Source of the DNA: Dokdonella_A sp046347015
GTDB lineage: Bacteria; Pseudomonadota; Gammaproteobacteria; Xanthomonadales; Rhodanobacteraceae
Reading direction: 5' to 3'
Assembly (NCBI GenBank): GCA_046347015.1
Contig: JAXMHA010000003.1
Location: 157,714 to 221,713, forward strand
Length of the DNA: 64,000 nucleotides
Part shown: piece after piece, positions 1 to 10,925 of the stretch
How positions within the stretch are numbered: position 1 is the stretch's first letter
Layout: each line of letters opens with the position of its first letter
Notes under the pieces: generated by a model
Database searches by the model: none
Seen by the model: only the letters and a program-made list of their open reading frames with translations
Told to the model about the DNA's origin: nothing
Translations under genes and position numbers: made by a program

Positions 1-1913
1 ATCGCATCGGCATAGGCCATGTGTCGAGTCTCCGCCGCGTCGTTGTGGCGGATCTGCGCGTTGACGCGATCCTCGATGCGACGCAGTTCTTCCGGCTTCA
101 CGGGCTGGAAATGCGAGAAGTCGAAGCGCAGGCGGTCCGGCGCGACGAGCGACCCCTTCTGCGTAACGTGCTCGCCGAGCGTCTCACGCAACGCCGCGTG
201 CAACAGGTGCGTCGCTGAGTGGTTCAGAACGGTCGCCTGGCGGCGGGCGGCATCGACTCGCGCCAGTACCGTGTCACCGGCCCGAAGGGGTGAATGCCCA
301 TTCCATTCGCCGAAATGGCCGTGGAACTGGCCGGCGATCTTCTGCGTATCCTCGACGAGGAAACGGCCGTGCTCACCTTCGAGTGCACCGGCGTCACCGA
401 CCTGCCCGCCGGACTCGGCGTAGAACGGCGTCCGGTCGAGGATGACCGCCGCCGACTCCCCGGGCTCGAGCGTGTCCGCGGCCGCCCCGTCGCGAACGAT
501 GGCCAGTACCCGGCACGCGTCCACGACAAGCGCGTCGTAGCCGAGAAACTGCGTTGGCGAAAGTCGGCTGGCGACGTCAGCCGGAAGTTGCGACTTGCTT
601 TCGAAACGGCTCGCGGCGCGGCCACGGCGGCGTTGCTCGTCCATCGCCCGCTCGAACCCGTCAAGGTCGACCGCAAGGCCGCGCTCGCGCGCCATGTCGG
701 ACGTCAGGTCGACCGGGAAGCCGTAGGTGTCGTAGAGCCGAAACGCGTCTGCACCGGGGATCGTCTTGCCGGACGCCGACGCAATGTCGTCGAACAGCTT
801 CATGCCGTGTTCCAGCGTCTCGCCGAAGCGCTGCTCTTCGGCACGCAATGCCTCTTCGACGAATCCCTGCCGCTTCGCGAGCTCGGGGTACGCCTCCCCC
901 ATTTCCGCGACCAGCGGCGCGACCATCTTCCAGAAGAACTCGTCGCGCACGCCGAGCATCCAGCCGTGGCGCAGTGCGCGGCGGATGATCCGTCGCAGCA
1001 CGTAGCCGCGGCCTTCGTTGGACGGCAGCACGCCATCGACGATCAGGAACGCGCAAGCGCGGATGTGGTCGGCGACCACCCGCAGCGACTTGTTCCCGCG
1101 GTCCTTGCAGCCGGTCAGCTCCTGCGCCGCCGCGACGAGCCGCTGGAACAGGTCGATTTCGTAATTCGAATGCACGCCCTGCAACACCGCAGCCAGGCGT
1201 TCGAGGCCCATGCCGGTGTCGACGCAGGGCGCCGGCAACGGCACCAGCGTGCCGTCGGACGCGCGATCGAATTGCATGAAGACGAGGTTCCAGATCTCGA
1301 TGTAGCGGTCTCCGTCCTCGTCCTTCGTTCCCGGAGGGCCACCGGCAACGCCCGGACCGTGGTCGTAGAAGATCTCAGTACACGGCCCGCACGGACCGGT
1401 ATCGGCCATCTGCCAGAAATTGTCCGACGCGAACGGCGCGCCCTTGTTGTCGCCGATGCGGACGATGCGTTCGGCGGGAACCCCGATCACGTCCCTCCAG
1501 ATCGCGTGGGACTCGTCGTCGGTGTGGTAGACGGTGACCCACAGCTTTGCAGGCTCCAGTCCGAAGACCCCGGTGAGCAGTTCCCACGCCCACTCGATCG
1601 CCTCCCGCTTGAAGTAGTCGCCGAATGACCAGTTGCCGAGCATCTCGAAGAAGGTGTGGTGGCGCGCCGTATAGCCGACCGAGTCGAGATCGTTGTGCTT
1701 GCCGCCAGCACGCAGGCAGCGCTGCACGTCGGCGGCGCGGACGTACGGGCGCTTCTCGCTGCCGAGGAACACGTTCTTGAACTGCACCATCCCCGAGTTC
1801 GTGAACAGCAACGTCGGGTCGTCGGCCGGCACCAGCGACGCGGACGGCACGATGGTGTGGCCACGGCCCTTGAAGAACTCGAGGAACCTGGCTCGAATCT
1901 CTTTGGTTTTCAT
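1..1913 (-). CDS. alaS: Alanyl-tRNA synthetase, C-terminal part cut by window edge
   Basis: Charges tRNA-Ala with alanine in the cytoplasm and edits mischarged Ser/Gly. The ATG is at 1913 and the frame stays open to the window edge, giving about 637 of the roughly 875 residues usual for the family. The class II core is plain early on (RCLRAGGKHNDLDSVG, then the HHTFFEMLGNWSFGDYF stretch), followed by TDTGPCGPCTEIFYDHG. The start of the editing domain is present with its metal-binding SATHLLHAAL (HxxxH). The rest of the editing domain and the C-terminal C-Ala domain lie outside the window. It sits downstream of recA-recX in the same orientation, the usual gammaproteobacterial order. Confidence 0.97.
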   Translation of the reverse strand, partial: MKTKEIRARFLEFFKGRGHTIVPSASLVPADDPTLLFTNSGMVQFKNVFLGSEKRPYVRAADVQRCLRAGGKHNDLDSVGYTARHHTFFEMLGNWSFGDYFKREAIEWAWELLTGVFGLEPAKLWVTVYHTDDESHAIWRDVIGVPAERIVRIGDNKGAPFASDNFWQMADTGPCGPCTEIFYDHGPGVAGGPPGTKDEDGDRYIEIWNLVFMQFDRASDGTLVPLPAPCVDTGMGLERLAAVLQGVHSNYEIDLFQRLVAAAQELTGCKDRGNKSLRVVADHIRACAFLIVDGVLPSNEGRGYVLRRIIRRALRHGWMLGVRDEFFWKMVAPLVAEMGEAYPELAKRQGFVEEALRAEEQRFGETLEHGMKLFDDIASASGKTIPGADAFRLYDTYGFPVDLTSDMARERGLAVDLDGFERAMDEQRRRGRAASRFESKSQLPADVASRLSPTQFLGYDALVVDACRVLAIVRDGAAADTLEPGESAAVILDRTPFYAESGGQVGDAGALEGEHGRFLVEDTQKIAGQFHGHFGEWNGHSPLRAGDTVLARVDAARRQATVLNHSATHLLHAALRETLGEHVTQKGSLVAPDRLRFDFSHFQPVKPEELRRIEDRVNAQIRHNDAAETRHMAYADA

Positions 1914-1983
1914 CTGGTTGTCGAGCGAACCTGAAGCGGATCGCACGGCCGGCCCCGCCCGGCGCAACCCGGCCGGCATTCAA

Positions 1984-2469
1984 TCAATCATCGGCATCGA
2001 CGATTTCGGCGTGCGTGACGGTTCGTACTGTGGCGGCAGGAAAGCCGCGGCGCAAGAGGAACGCGGCGCGCTTGCCGCGCTCGGTGGGGTCGCTGGCCGG
2101 CCGCTGGCCAAAGCGCTTGCGGAGCTGACGCCGGGCCAGCAGGGTCCAGTCCGCGTCGAGCGCATCGATCTGCTCGCGAATCAACGCATCGGCGAGTCCA
2201 TGGGTCTTGAGTTCGGCACGGATGCGGGCCGGCCCGTAACCCTGAGCGACGCGCGTCCGCGCAATCACGCCACCGAAGCGTTCGTCACTCTGGAAGCCGG
2301 CGCGCTGCAGGCGCTGTACCGCCACGCCGGATTCCGCGTCGTCATGCCCAGAACGGGCCAGCTTCCCGCGCAGTTCGCGTTGCGAATGCTCGCGGCGCGA
2401 CAGCAGCTTTACGCCGCGGTCATAGGCACTGCCGGCATCCTTGCCGGCACCCGGTCGCCGGCCCCTCAT
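1984..2469 (-). CDS. recX: RecX regulatory protein
   Basis: Binds RecA filaments and restrains RecA activity. The product is 161 residues, normal for RecX, and is made of basic helical repeats with family-like stretches such as LSRREHSQRELRGKL, GYGPARIRAELKTHGL and RKRFG near the C-terminus. The ATG at 2469 lies 11 bp after the recA stop, so the two are almost certainly co-transcribed and probably translationally coupled. Nothing looks truncated. Confidence 0.93.
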   Translation of the reverse strand: MRGRRPGAGKDAGSAYDRGVKLLSRREHSQRELRGKLARSGHDDAESGVAVQRLQRAGFQSDERFGGVIARTRVAQGYGPARIRAELKTHGLADALIREQIDALDADWTLLARRQLRKRFGQRPASDPTERGKRAAFLLRRGFPAATVRTVTHAEIVDADD

Positions 2470-2480
2470 CGCGCGACGAC

Positions 2481-3521
<1,041 letters not shown>

Positions 3522-3657
3522 CGTGGATATCCTCTCGGACCTGATTGCCGTAGTTGCCGTGGCCAGCATGCCGTTGGACCGTCTCAGCGGCTGAGAAGCC
3601 GGCACCGTGCCGTCATTATCCCACGCGGCGCCGCGCGCGCGATCCGCAAACGCCGCC

Positions 3658-4173
3658 TCAGCGTGTAAGAATCTCGCGCACGCCGTCGAGCGCACGGGCG
3701 ACCGTCTGCCGGCGTACCGCATCGCGATCGCCCTCGAAACGGAACAGCTCCGCGCGGGCATAGCCACCACGCCGTTTCCACGCGATCCACACCGTACCGA
3801 CGGGCTTGTCCGGCGTCCCGCCGGTCGGTCCGGCGATGCCGGTAACCGCGACGGCAACCGTCGCCCCGTAGCGCGCCAGCGCGCCGGAAACCATTTCCAC
3901 GGCGGTCTCCTGGCTCACCGCACCGGTGCGCTCCAGCGTCTTCGGCTGCACGCCGAGCAGGGATTCCTTGGCTTCGTAGCTGTACGCGACAATGCCGCAC
4001 TCGAGCCACGCCGAACTGCCCGGGATGTCGGTCAACAGCTTCGCGATCCAGCCGCCCGTGCACGATTCGGCGGTGACCAGGGTCTGGCCATGCGTCGACA
4101 GGCACTCGGCCACGGCGTGGGCCAGCGCGCACAGCCGGTCGTCACCGGGGATCGTGGCCTGCTGCTCACTCAT
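3658..4173 (-). CDS. pncC: Nicotinamide-nucleotide amidase (CinA C-terminal family)
   Basis: Deamidates nicotinamide mononucleotide to nicotinate mononucleotide in NAD salvage. It has 171 residues, the size of stand-alone PncC, with no N-terminal MoCF domain of full CinA. Family motifs are LVTAESCTGGWIAKLLTDIPG, the AYSYEAKESLLGV segment and VAVTGIAGPTGGTPDKPVGTVW. The ATG at 4173 overlaps the stop of the upstream ClC gene by 8 bp, which favours this start over the longer frame (231 codons) reaching 4353. In related genomes this gene also neighbours recA. Confidence 0.93.
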   Translation of the reverse strand: MSEQQATIPGDDRLCALAHAVAECLSTHGQTLVTAESCTGGWIAKLLTDIPGSSAWLECGIVAYSYEAKESLLGVQPKTLERTGAVSQETAVEMVSGALARYGATVAVAVTGIAGPTGGTPDKPVGTVWIAWKRRGGYARAELFRFEGDRDAVRRQTVARALDGVREILTR

Positions 4174-5983
4174 GGCGGGTTCCGGTGCGGCTGCCACCAC
4201 CGCGGAAAAAGCGCTCGCGCACGCGCTCCTCGTGGTGGTAGTGCGTGTAGGGCTTGAGCAGGTCGTAACGCGTGACCATGCCGAGCAGCTTGCGGCTCGC
4301 GTGCTCGACGACCGGCACGCGTTCCAGGTGTTCGACCGCCGCGCGCACGGCAATGCTGCGACAGCTCTCGTTCGGGAACGCGACCACCGGATCCTTGCCC
4401 AGCACGTCGCCGAGCCGCGCGCTGCCGGATGGATCCTCCCCCAGCAGGCGCTGCACGATCCGCCGGTCGACGACGTTGACCAGCACGCCCTCGGCGTCCA
4501 CCACCGGGAAGGCGCGGTACTGCTGGTCAGGACCGAAATAGCGGTCCGCCAGTTCCCGGACGGTGAGGTTCACCGGCACGGTCATCATCGCGGTCGTCAT
4601 CACCTCGCGCACCGCGGTGTGTTCGAGGCGATCGACGGAATACTCGCGGAACAGGTCGAAGCCGCGGCGCGCGATCTTCTCGGTCAGGATCGAGCGCTTC
4701 ATCAGGAACACGCTGACGCCATAAGCCGCGATGCAGGCCACCAGCAAGGCCGGCAGCGCGCTGGCGTTGTGGGTGAGCTCGAGTGCGAACAGGATCGCGG
4801 TGAACGGCATCCGCATCATCCCGGCCAGGATCGCGCACATCCCGAGCAGCGGCCACAACAGTGGATTGCCGGGAAAGACCATGGCCTCCAAGCCGCCGAG
4901 GCCCGCGCCGAGCGACAGCAATGGCGCGAGGACGCCGCCGGACGTGCCCGAGCCGAGGTAAATGATCCACATCAGCGACTTGACGATCATGAACACGACG
5001 ATCGCCAAGCCGACGATGCGACCATTCAGCAGGTCGCCGATCACGTCGTAGCCGACACCGAGCGCCTGTGGTTCGAACAGGCCGCCAATGCTGACGGCCA
5101 CCGCGCCGATTGCCGGCCACCACATCCAGTGCACGGGCAACTTGTGGAACGTGTCCTCGACCCGGTACACCAGCGCCGTGATCGCGGTGGCGAACAAGCC
5201 GGCCAGCACGCCGCACAGTGCCGCCAGCGCCATGTCGTCGAGGTCGATCAGGAACTGCGCGTCGAGCGGGAACAGCGGGCCGGGGCCGATCAGGTACGGG
5301 CGCAGCGCGGCGGCGACGAAACTCGCGATGGCCACCGGAATCGTGCTGCGCGGGCGCAACTCGAACAGCAGCAGTTCGACCGCCAGCAACGTTGCCGCGA
5401 TCGGCGTACCGAAGGTCGCGGCCATGCCCGCACAGGCACCGGCAACCAACAGCGTCCTGCGTTCTATCGACGTGAGATAGAAGACCTGGCCGATCAGCGA
5501 GCCGACCGCGCCGCCGGTCATGATGATCGGGCCCTCCGCGCCGAACGGCCCCCCGGTGCCGATCGCGATGGCGGAAGACAGCGGCTTCAGGATCGCGACC
5601 TTGGCCAGCATCTGGCTCTTGCGGAACAGGATCGCTTCCAGCGCCTCCGGGATGCCGTGGCCGCGGATGCGATCGGTGCCGTAGCGCGCCATCAGGCCGA
5701 TGATCAGCCCGCCGACGATTGGCGCGATGACGATCGCCCACTTCGAGGTGGTCATCGCCGGCGAGGTGAACTCGAAGGACAGCCGCTGCAGGAAGGCGAC
5801 GTTGGTGACGAAGCCGATCATCCGGTACAGCAGCCACGCGACCAGCGCGCCGGCCACGCCGATGAACACGGCCATGAACGACATCTTGAGGATGCTGACG
5901 CTCGGCCGGAAGTCGCTTTGGCTGAGCGTGTCGCGCTTCCAGTTCGCGTAGATGCGGCGCGCCAGTTCGCCGATGCGGCTCAT
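4166..5983 (-). CDS. ClC family chloride channel/transporter with C-terminal CBS pair
   Basis: Inner-membrane anion channel or H+/Cl- antiporter. It has 605 residues: a ClC membrane domain (about 30-440) and two CBS domains (about 460-590). Anion-pathway motifs are GTGGPFGAEGP, whose Glu matches the gating glutamate, and the later GTSGGVLAP. LLAVELLLFE supplies a glutamate near the position of the internal proton glutamate of ClC-ec1, so an exchanger is possible. The CBS part (REVMTTAMMTVPV ... RKLLGMVTRYDLL) suggests nucleotide control. Its stop overlaps the pncC start. Confidence 0.93.
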   Translation of the reverse strand: MSRIGELARRIYANWKRDTLSQSDFRPSVSILKMSFMAVFIGVAGALVAWLLYRMIGFVTNVAFLQRLSFEFTSPAMTTSKWAIVIAPIVGGLIIGLMARYGTDRIRGHGIPEALEAILFRKSQMLAKVAILKPLSSAIAIGTGGPFGAEGPIIMTGGAVGSLIGQVFYLTSIERRTLLVAGACAGMAATFGTPIAATLLAVELLLFELRPRSTIPVAIASFVAAALRPYLIGPGPLFPLDAQFLIDLDDMALAALCGVLAGLFATAITALVYRVEDTFHKLPVHWMWWPAIGAVAVSIGGLFEPQALGVGYDVIGDLLNGRIVGLAIVVFMIVKSLMWIIYLGSGTSGGVLAPLLSLGAGLGGLEAMVFPGNPLLWPLLGMCAILAGMMRMPFTAILFALELTHNASALPALLVACIAAYGVSVFLMKRSILTEKIARRGFDLFREYSVDRLEHTAVREVMTTAMMTVPVNLTVRELADRYFGPDQQYRAFPVVDAEGVLVNVVDRRIVQRLLGEDPSGSARLGDVLGKDPVVAFPNESCRSIAVRAAVEHLERVPVVEHASRKLLGMVTRYDLLKPYTHYHHEERVRERFFRGGGSRTGTRHE

Positions 5984-6195
5984 GGGCTGCCGGTTCCGGA
6001 AGCGCGGCTGTCATGCCTGGCGGGGTGGCGCATTTGCGGATAGTACCGGCAATCGCCACGTGCCGAAGGAAGGCGGGCGCACGGGCACGCCCCGCCGGCT
6101 CGCACCCCGGACACGTCCGTTGCGGTCTTGCCCGACCCGTGGCCGGCGTCAAGCGTCGCGACGGCCGCATCACCGCCGCACCCTGCGGTCTACGG

Positions 6196-7593
6196 TCACA
6201 ACACCGGATCGAACAGGCGCGCGACATGCATCAGCACGCGCCGCCGCAGTGGCGCATCCCGGTACTCACTCAAGTCGACTTCCCGCGACTGCGCGAAGTC
6301 GGCGGCCAGCATCGCCGCAACGTCCTGCGCGAACGCACGGTCGACGTTCAGCGCCCCGATCTCGAAATTCAGCCGCAACGAGCGGCTGTCGAAGTTCATG
6401 CTGCCGACCGCCGCGATGTCGTCATCGACCAGCAGGACCTTCTGGTGCATGAAGCCGGGCTGATAGCGGAATGCCCGAATGCCCGCGCCGATCGCATCGT
6501 GGGCATGCAGCGTCGACGACAGGAACACGACCCGGTGGTCGGGGCGCGCCGGCAGCAGCACGCGCACGTCCACGCCGCGGAACACCGCCAGCCGCAGCGC
6601 CGATGCAACGGAATTGTCGGGTACGAAGTACGGGGTCGTCAGCCAGACACGGCGTTGTGCGGCCCCGATGACCGCGACGAAGTAGAGTGAACAGGTTTCC
6701 TGCCGATCGGCCGGGCCGGTCGCGACGATGAGGGTTGCCGCGGTGCCGTCTCCGGCAGGCGGCGGCGACGACGGCGGATCGACCCCGGTTACCCAGCGCC
6801 AGTCCTCTGCAAACGAGTGCTGCAGGTCGGCCACCGCGGGTCCCTCGATCGCAAGGTGCGTATCGCGCCAGGGTGACAGCGGCAGCTTCCGGCCGAGATA
6901 CTCGTCGCCGACGTTGTGGCCGCCGACGAACCCGATCCGGCCGTCGACGACGACGACCTTGCGGTGGTTGCGGAAGTTGACCTGCAGCCGGTTGACCCAG
7001 CCACGCGTCACGAATGGGTGGATCGCGACGCCCGCTTCCCGCAATGCATCGACGTAGTGGCGCGGCAGGTCGTGGCTGCCGATGCCGTCGTACAGCACGC
7101 ACACCGCGACGCCGGCCGCCGCGCGCTCGGTGAGCGCCCGTGCCAGTTGCCGTCCGATGGCGTCGTCGTGGATCACGAAGAATTGCACGAGCACGAAGTG
7201 TTTGGCCGTGGCAATCGCGTCGAAAATCGCCGCAAACGTGGCTTCGCCATTCACCAGCAGCCGCAGCCGCTGGCCGTGGCGGAACGTCGTGTCCAGCATC
7301 CCGGTGACCGCGGCGAGCCGGCTGCCGGCGGAGTCGGTCGGGGCCGCGGCCGCTCCGGCGCCAACGGGCGGCTGCCTGCTTCGATGCAACTCGATGTAGC
7401 CCGCGAAATGGCTGCGTCCGAGAAACAGGTACGGGACCAGCGTCACGTAAGGCAGCAACACGAGCCCGAGGACCCAGGCCACCGCGCCAGGCGCGGTGCG
7501 CGTGCGCATCAGCGCGTGCAGCGCCGCGGCGATCCCGGCGAGATGCAACGTCAACGCGGCAATGGCGAGCAGGCTCGTCGGCATGTGATCCAT
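6196..7593 (-). CDS. cls: Cardiolipin synthase-like phospholipase D protein
   Basis: Predicted inner-membrane enzyme that condenses phosphatidyl groups to cardiolipin. From the ATG at 7593 it has 465 residues (a start at 7584 is equally possible). Two N-terminal membrane helices (LLAIAALTLHLAGIAAALHAL and VAWVLGLVLLPYVTLVPYLF) are followed by two HKD catalytic motifs, HRKVVVVDG near residue 210 and HQKVLLVDD near residue 380, each followed by the expected G-S/G-x-N pattern (GGHN, GSMN). Length and order match bacterial ClsA. It is divergent from the cupin gene, with about 118 bp between them. Confidence 0.9.
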   Translation of the reverse strand: MDHMPTSLLAIAALTLHLAGIAAALHALMRTRTAPGAVAWVLGLVLLPYVTLVPYLFLGRSHFAGYIELHRSRQPPVGAGAAAAPTDSAGSRLAAVTGMLDTTFRHGQRLRLLVNGEATFAAIFDAIATAKHFVLVQFFVIHDDAIGRQLARALTERAAAGVAVCVLYDGIGSHDLPRHYVDALREAGVAIHPFVTRGWVNRLQVNFRNHRKVVVVDGRIGFVGGHNVGDEYLGRKLPLSPWRDTHLAIEGPAVADLQHSFAEDWRWVTGVDPPSSPPPAGDGTAATLIVATGPADRQETCSLYFVAVIGAAQRRVWLTTPYFVPDNSVASALRLAVFRGVDVRVLLPARPDHRVVFLSSTLHAHDAIGAGIRAFRYQPGFMHQKVLLVDDDIAAVGSMNFDSRSLRLNFEIGALNVDRAFAQDVAAMLAADFAQSREVDLSEYRDAPLRRRVLMHVARLFDPVL

Positions 7594-7711
7594 GTTCGCG
7601 GATGACGCCCCGCCTGTCACGACCGGCGTCGGCCGGCGCCAACGAGCCGGCAAGGAGCACGGCGTTGGGCGTAGGCTGTGTTCAATCCGTCCATGCGAGG
7701 GAATCCTGACG

Positions 7712-8110
7712 ATGCCAATCCAACGCAACGGCTCGCACCCGATCCGCACCGGGCCGGCCGAACATTTCACCGGCGACGTACGCGTCGAAGCGCTGTTCGT
7801 GTCGCCGGGTCCGGCCCGCGTCAACGGCGCCAGCGTCACCTTCGCGCCGGGCGCGCGTTCGGCCTGGCACACGCACCCGCGCGGCCAGACCCTGGTCGTC
7901 ACGGCGGGACTCGGCTGGCATCGGTGCGAAGGCGAGCCCAAAAAGGAAATCCGCCCGGGCGACGTCATCACCTGCGAGCCTGGCAAGCGGCACTGGCACG
8001 GCGCCACCGCCACCACGGCGATGACCCACATCTCCATTGTCGAACCCGATGCCGATGGCAAGGTCATCACGTGGATGGCCAAGGTCACCGACGAGGAATA
8101 CCTTGCCTGA
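7712..8110 (+). CDS. Small cupin, resembling bacterial hydroxynitrile lyase-type cupins
   Basis: Single-domain cupin of 132 residues. The ATG at 7712 is preceded by GAGGGAATCCTGACG, a usable ribosome site; the longer upstream frame is not protein-like. Metal ligands are seen as WHTHPRGQTLVV and GKRHWHG, a manganese-cupin pattern. The run from GPAEHFTGDVRVE through NGASVTFAPGARSAWHTHP and the end TTAMTHISI resembles the GtHNL/AcHNL cupins, which can cleave or form mandelonitrile in vitro; their natural role is unclear. Many relatives are annotated only as cupin or carboxymuconolactone decarboxylase-like. No neighbour points to a pathway. Confidence 0.82.
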   Translation: MPIQRNGSHPIRTGPAEHFTGDVRVEALFVSPGPARVNGASVTFAPGARSAWHTHPRGQTLVVTAGLGWHRCEGEPKKEIRPGDVITCEPGKRHWHGATATTAMTHISIVEPDADGKVITWMAKVTDEEYLA

Positions 8111-8197
8111 CCCGGTAATCGGCGCGGACGTCCGCCCGTTCGTCGTCCCCATGCGAAACTGCCGCACACGGATCGCACCTCACGCCTTCCCTTCCCG

Positions 8198-10858
8198 ATG
8201 AATCATCCGCCCGACCTCGCCCGGCACACCCCGCTGATGCGCCAGTACCTCGCCGCGAAGGCGGAGTATCCGGGCACGCTGTTGTTCTTCCGGATGGGCG
8301 ACTTCTACGAGTTGTTCTACGACGACGCACGCAAGGCGGCGCGGCTGCTCGACATCACGCTGACGCAACGCGGTGAGTCGGCCGGCGCGCCGATTCCGAT
8401 GGCGGGCGTGCCGTTCCACGCCGTCGAGTCGTACCTCGCGAAGCTGGTGCGCGCGGGTGAATCGGTTGCGATCTGCGAGCAGATCGGCGACCCGGACGGC
8501 AAGGGTCCGATGGAGCGCAAGGTCGTGCGCGTCGTCACGCCCGGCACGCTGACCGACGACGCCCTGTTGCCGGAACGCCGCGACAACCTGCTGCTGGCGA
8601 TCGCGGCCGGTCCGGCTGGCTTCGGACTCGCGTGGGTCGACCTTGCCGGCGGGCGCTTCCTGCTGTCGGAAGTCGCCGACGCGGACGCCCTCGCGGCCGA
8701 GCTTGCGCGCCTGCAGCCCGCGGAAACCCTGATCGCGGAAGACGCGGCGTGGCCCGAGGCCGTGGTCGCGCGATCCGGCGTGCGCAAGCGGCCGCCGTGG
8801 CATTTCGATGCGGCCACCGCGCGTCGCGAGCTCGCGAGGTTTTTCGATACGCGCGACCTGTCCGGATTCGGCGTCGACGGCGTGCCGCTTGCGGTCGCGG
8901 CGGCGGGCTGCCTGCTCGGTTACCTGCAGGAGACGCAAAAGGCCGCGCTGCCCCACCTGTGCGGCCTCGCGGTCGAAGCCGCCGACGAGGCCATCACGCT
9001 GGATGCGACGACGCGCCGCAACCTCGAACTCGACACGCACCCGAGCGGCGACCTCCGCTTCGCGCTGCTCGGCGTGCTCGATGCGACGGTCACGCCCATG
9101 GGCGCGCGCGCGCTGCGGCGATCGCTGCACCGCCCGCTGCGGGACCACGCACTCCTGCGCTTGCGCCACCGGGCGATCGCGGAGTTGCTCGGGTCACGTG
9201 TCCACGATGCCGTGCGCGACGCATTGCGCGCGATCGGCGACCTCGAACGCATCCTCGCACGGGTGGCATTGCGTTCGGCGCGGCCGCGCGACCTCGCCAC
9301 GCTGCGGGACGGGCTGGCTGCCGCTCCGGGTATCCATGCACTGATCCACGATCGCGGGAACCGTGGCGCCGGCATCCCTGTCGACGCCGGACCGGATGGC
9401 CCTACCCTGCTGGATCGCCTGGCCGAATGCCTTGGCGAGCATGCCGGCACCGTCGCGCTGCTGGCCAGCGCGATCGTCGAACGCCCACCCCCGCAGTTGC
9501 GCGACGGCGGCGTGATCGCGGCGGGCTACGATGCCGACCTCGACGAGTTGCGCAACCTGTCGACCAACGCCGACCAGTTCCTGCTCGACTTCGAGCAGCG
9601 CGAGCGCGCCGCGACCGGGATTCCGACGCTGAAGGTGGCCTACAACCGCGTGCACGGCTACTACATCGAGTTCGGCAAGGCGCAAGCCGGCAAGGCGCCG
9701 GCGCACTACACGCGGCGCCAGACCACCAAGAACTCCGAGCGCTACATCACCGAAGAGCTGAAGAACTTCGAGGACAAGGTGCTGTCGGCCCGCGAACGCG
9801 CATCGATGCGCGAGCGTGCCCTCTATGACGGCGTACTCGATGCGCTGGCGGAACGGCTGGCTGCGCTGAAGCAGGCGGCGGATGCACTGGCGGAGATCGA
9901 CGTGCTCGCTGCGCTCGCCGACCGCGCGCAGGCGCTCGACTGGACGTGTCCGCTGCTGGTCGACGAGCCCGGCATCGCGATCGAACGCGGCCGGCACCCG
10001 GTGATCGAGAGCGTGCGCGACGATCCCTTCGAGCCCAACGACCTCGCCCTCGACGACGCGCGCCGGATGCTGGTCATCACCGGGCCGAACATGGGCGGCA
10101 AGTCGACCTACATGCGGCAGAACGCGTTGATCGTGCTGCTGGCGCACATCGGCAGCTACGTACCGGCAGCCTCCGCGCGGATCGGCCCGGTCGACCGCAT
10201 CTTCACGCGCATCGGCGCCGGCGACGACCTTGCCCGCGGGCAGTCGACCTTCATGGTGGAAATGAGCGAGACGGCGGCGATCCTGCACAACGCGACGCCG
10301 CGGTCGCTGGTGCTGATGGACGAGGTCGGCCGTGGCACGTCGACCTACGACGGCCTGGCGCTCGCCCGCGCGGCCGCGATGCACCTCGCGACGGTCAATC
10401 GCGCATTCACGTTGTTCGCGACGCACTATTTCGAGTTGACGGAGCTCGCCGCGACGTACGACGGCATCGCCAACGTGCACCTCGACGCGGCCGAATACCA
10501 CGACGCGCAGCATGGCGAGCAACTGGTGTTCCTGCACGCGGTCAAGCCCGGTCCCGCCGACCGCAGTTTCGGCTTGCAGGTCGCGGCCCTGGCCGGGTTG
10601 CCGAAATCCGTGATCACCGAGGCACGCAAGACGCTGGCGGAACTCGAACGCGGCCGGCGCGGTGATCCACCCTTCGCCACCGGCGTTCCGGGCGATGACA
10701 TCCGCGACCGTCCGCAGGCGGACCTGTTCGCACCGACTCCCGATCCGCGTTACGCAGCACTGAAGCGTGGCCTCGACGCGATCGACCCGGATGCGCTCAC
10801 GCCACGCGATGCGCTGGACGCGCTGTACCGGCTGAAACGGGACTTCCCGTCGTCATGA
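8198..10858 (+). CDS. mutS: DNA mismatch repair protein MutS
   Basis: Recognises base mismatches and small loops and starts methyl-directed repair with MutL. It has 886 residues, normal for MutS1. The mismatch-contacting Phe-x-Glu is at residues 36-38 (MGDFYELF). Walker A TGPNMGGKSTYMRQ lies near residues 628-641, followed by the signature region FMVEMSETAAILHNAT and Walker B LVLMDEVGRGTSTYDG. The C-terminal helix-turn-helix and the short tail ending in LYRLKRDFPSS are intact. The ATG at 8198 is the only start fitting the conserved N-terminus; its Shine-Dalgarno is weak. Confidence 0.97.
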   Translation: MNHPPDLARHTPLMRQYLAAKAEYPGTLLFFRMGDFYELFYDDARKAARLLDITLTQRGESAGAPIPMAGVPFHAVESYLAKLVRAGESVAICEQIGDPDGKGPMERKVVRVVTPGTLTDDALLPERRDNLLLAIAAGPAGFGLAWVDLAGGRFLLSEVADADALAAELARLQPAETLIAEDAAWPEAVVARSGVRKRPPWHFDAATARRELARFFDTRDLSGFGVDGVPLAVAAAGCLLGYLQETQKAALPHLCGLAVEAADEAITLDATTRRNLELDTHPSGDLRFALLGVLDATVTPMGARALRRSLHRPLRDHALLRLRHRAIAELLGSRVHDAVRDALRAIGDLERILARVALRSARPRDLATLRDGLAAAPGIHALIHDRGNRGAGIPVDAGPDGPTLLDRLAECLGEHAGTVALLASAIVERPPPQLRDGGVIAAGYDADLDELRNLSTNADQFLLDFEQRERAATGIPTLKVAYNRVHGYYIEFGKAQAGKAPAHYTRRQTTKNSERYITEELKNFEDKVLSARERASMRERALYDGVLDALAERLAALKQAADALAEIDVLAALADRAQALDWTCPLLVDEPGIAIERGRHPVIESVRDDPFEPNDLALDDARRMLVITGPNMGGKSTYMRQNALIVLLAHIGSYVPAASARIGPVDRIFTRIGAGDDLARGQSTFMVEMSETAAILHNATPRSLVLMDEVGRGTSTYDGLALARAAAMHLATVNRAFTLFATHYFELTELAATYDGIANVHLDAAEYHDAQHGEQLVFLHAVKPGPADRSFGLQVAALAGLPKSVITEARKTLAELERGRRGDPPFATGVPGDDIRDRPQADLFAPTPDPRYAALKRGLDAIDPDALTPRDALDALYRLKRDFPSS

Positions 10859-10925
10859 AGGAGCCCCGCATGCGCAGAGTCCGTCAGCAAGCTCCGCCCC
10901 ATCCATCCACACGAGGAAGCCAACC

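Noticed and set aside
294..1628. Long plus-strand open frame of 444 codons
   Set aside because: It lies opposite alaS, whose motifs read perfectly on the minus strand; the translation is Arg/Val/Ala-rich with no fold, a typical high-GC shadow.
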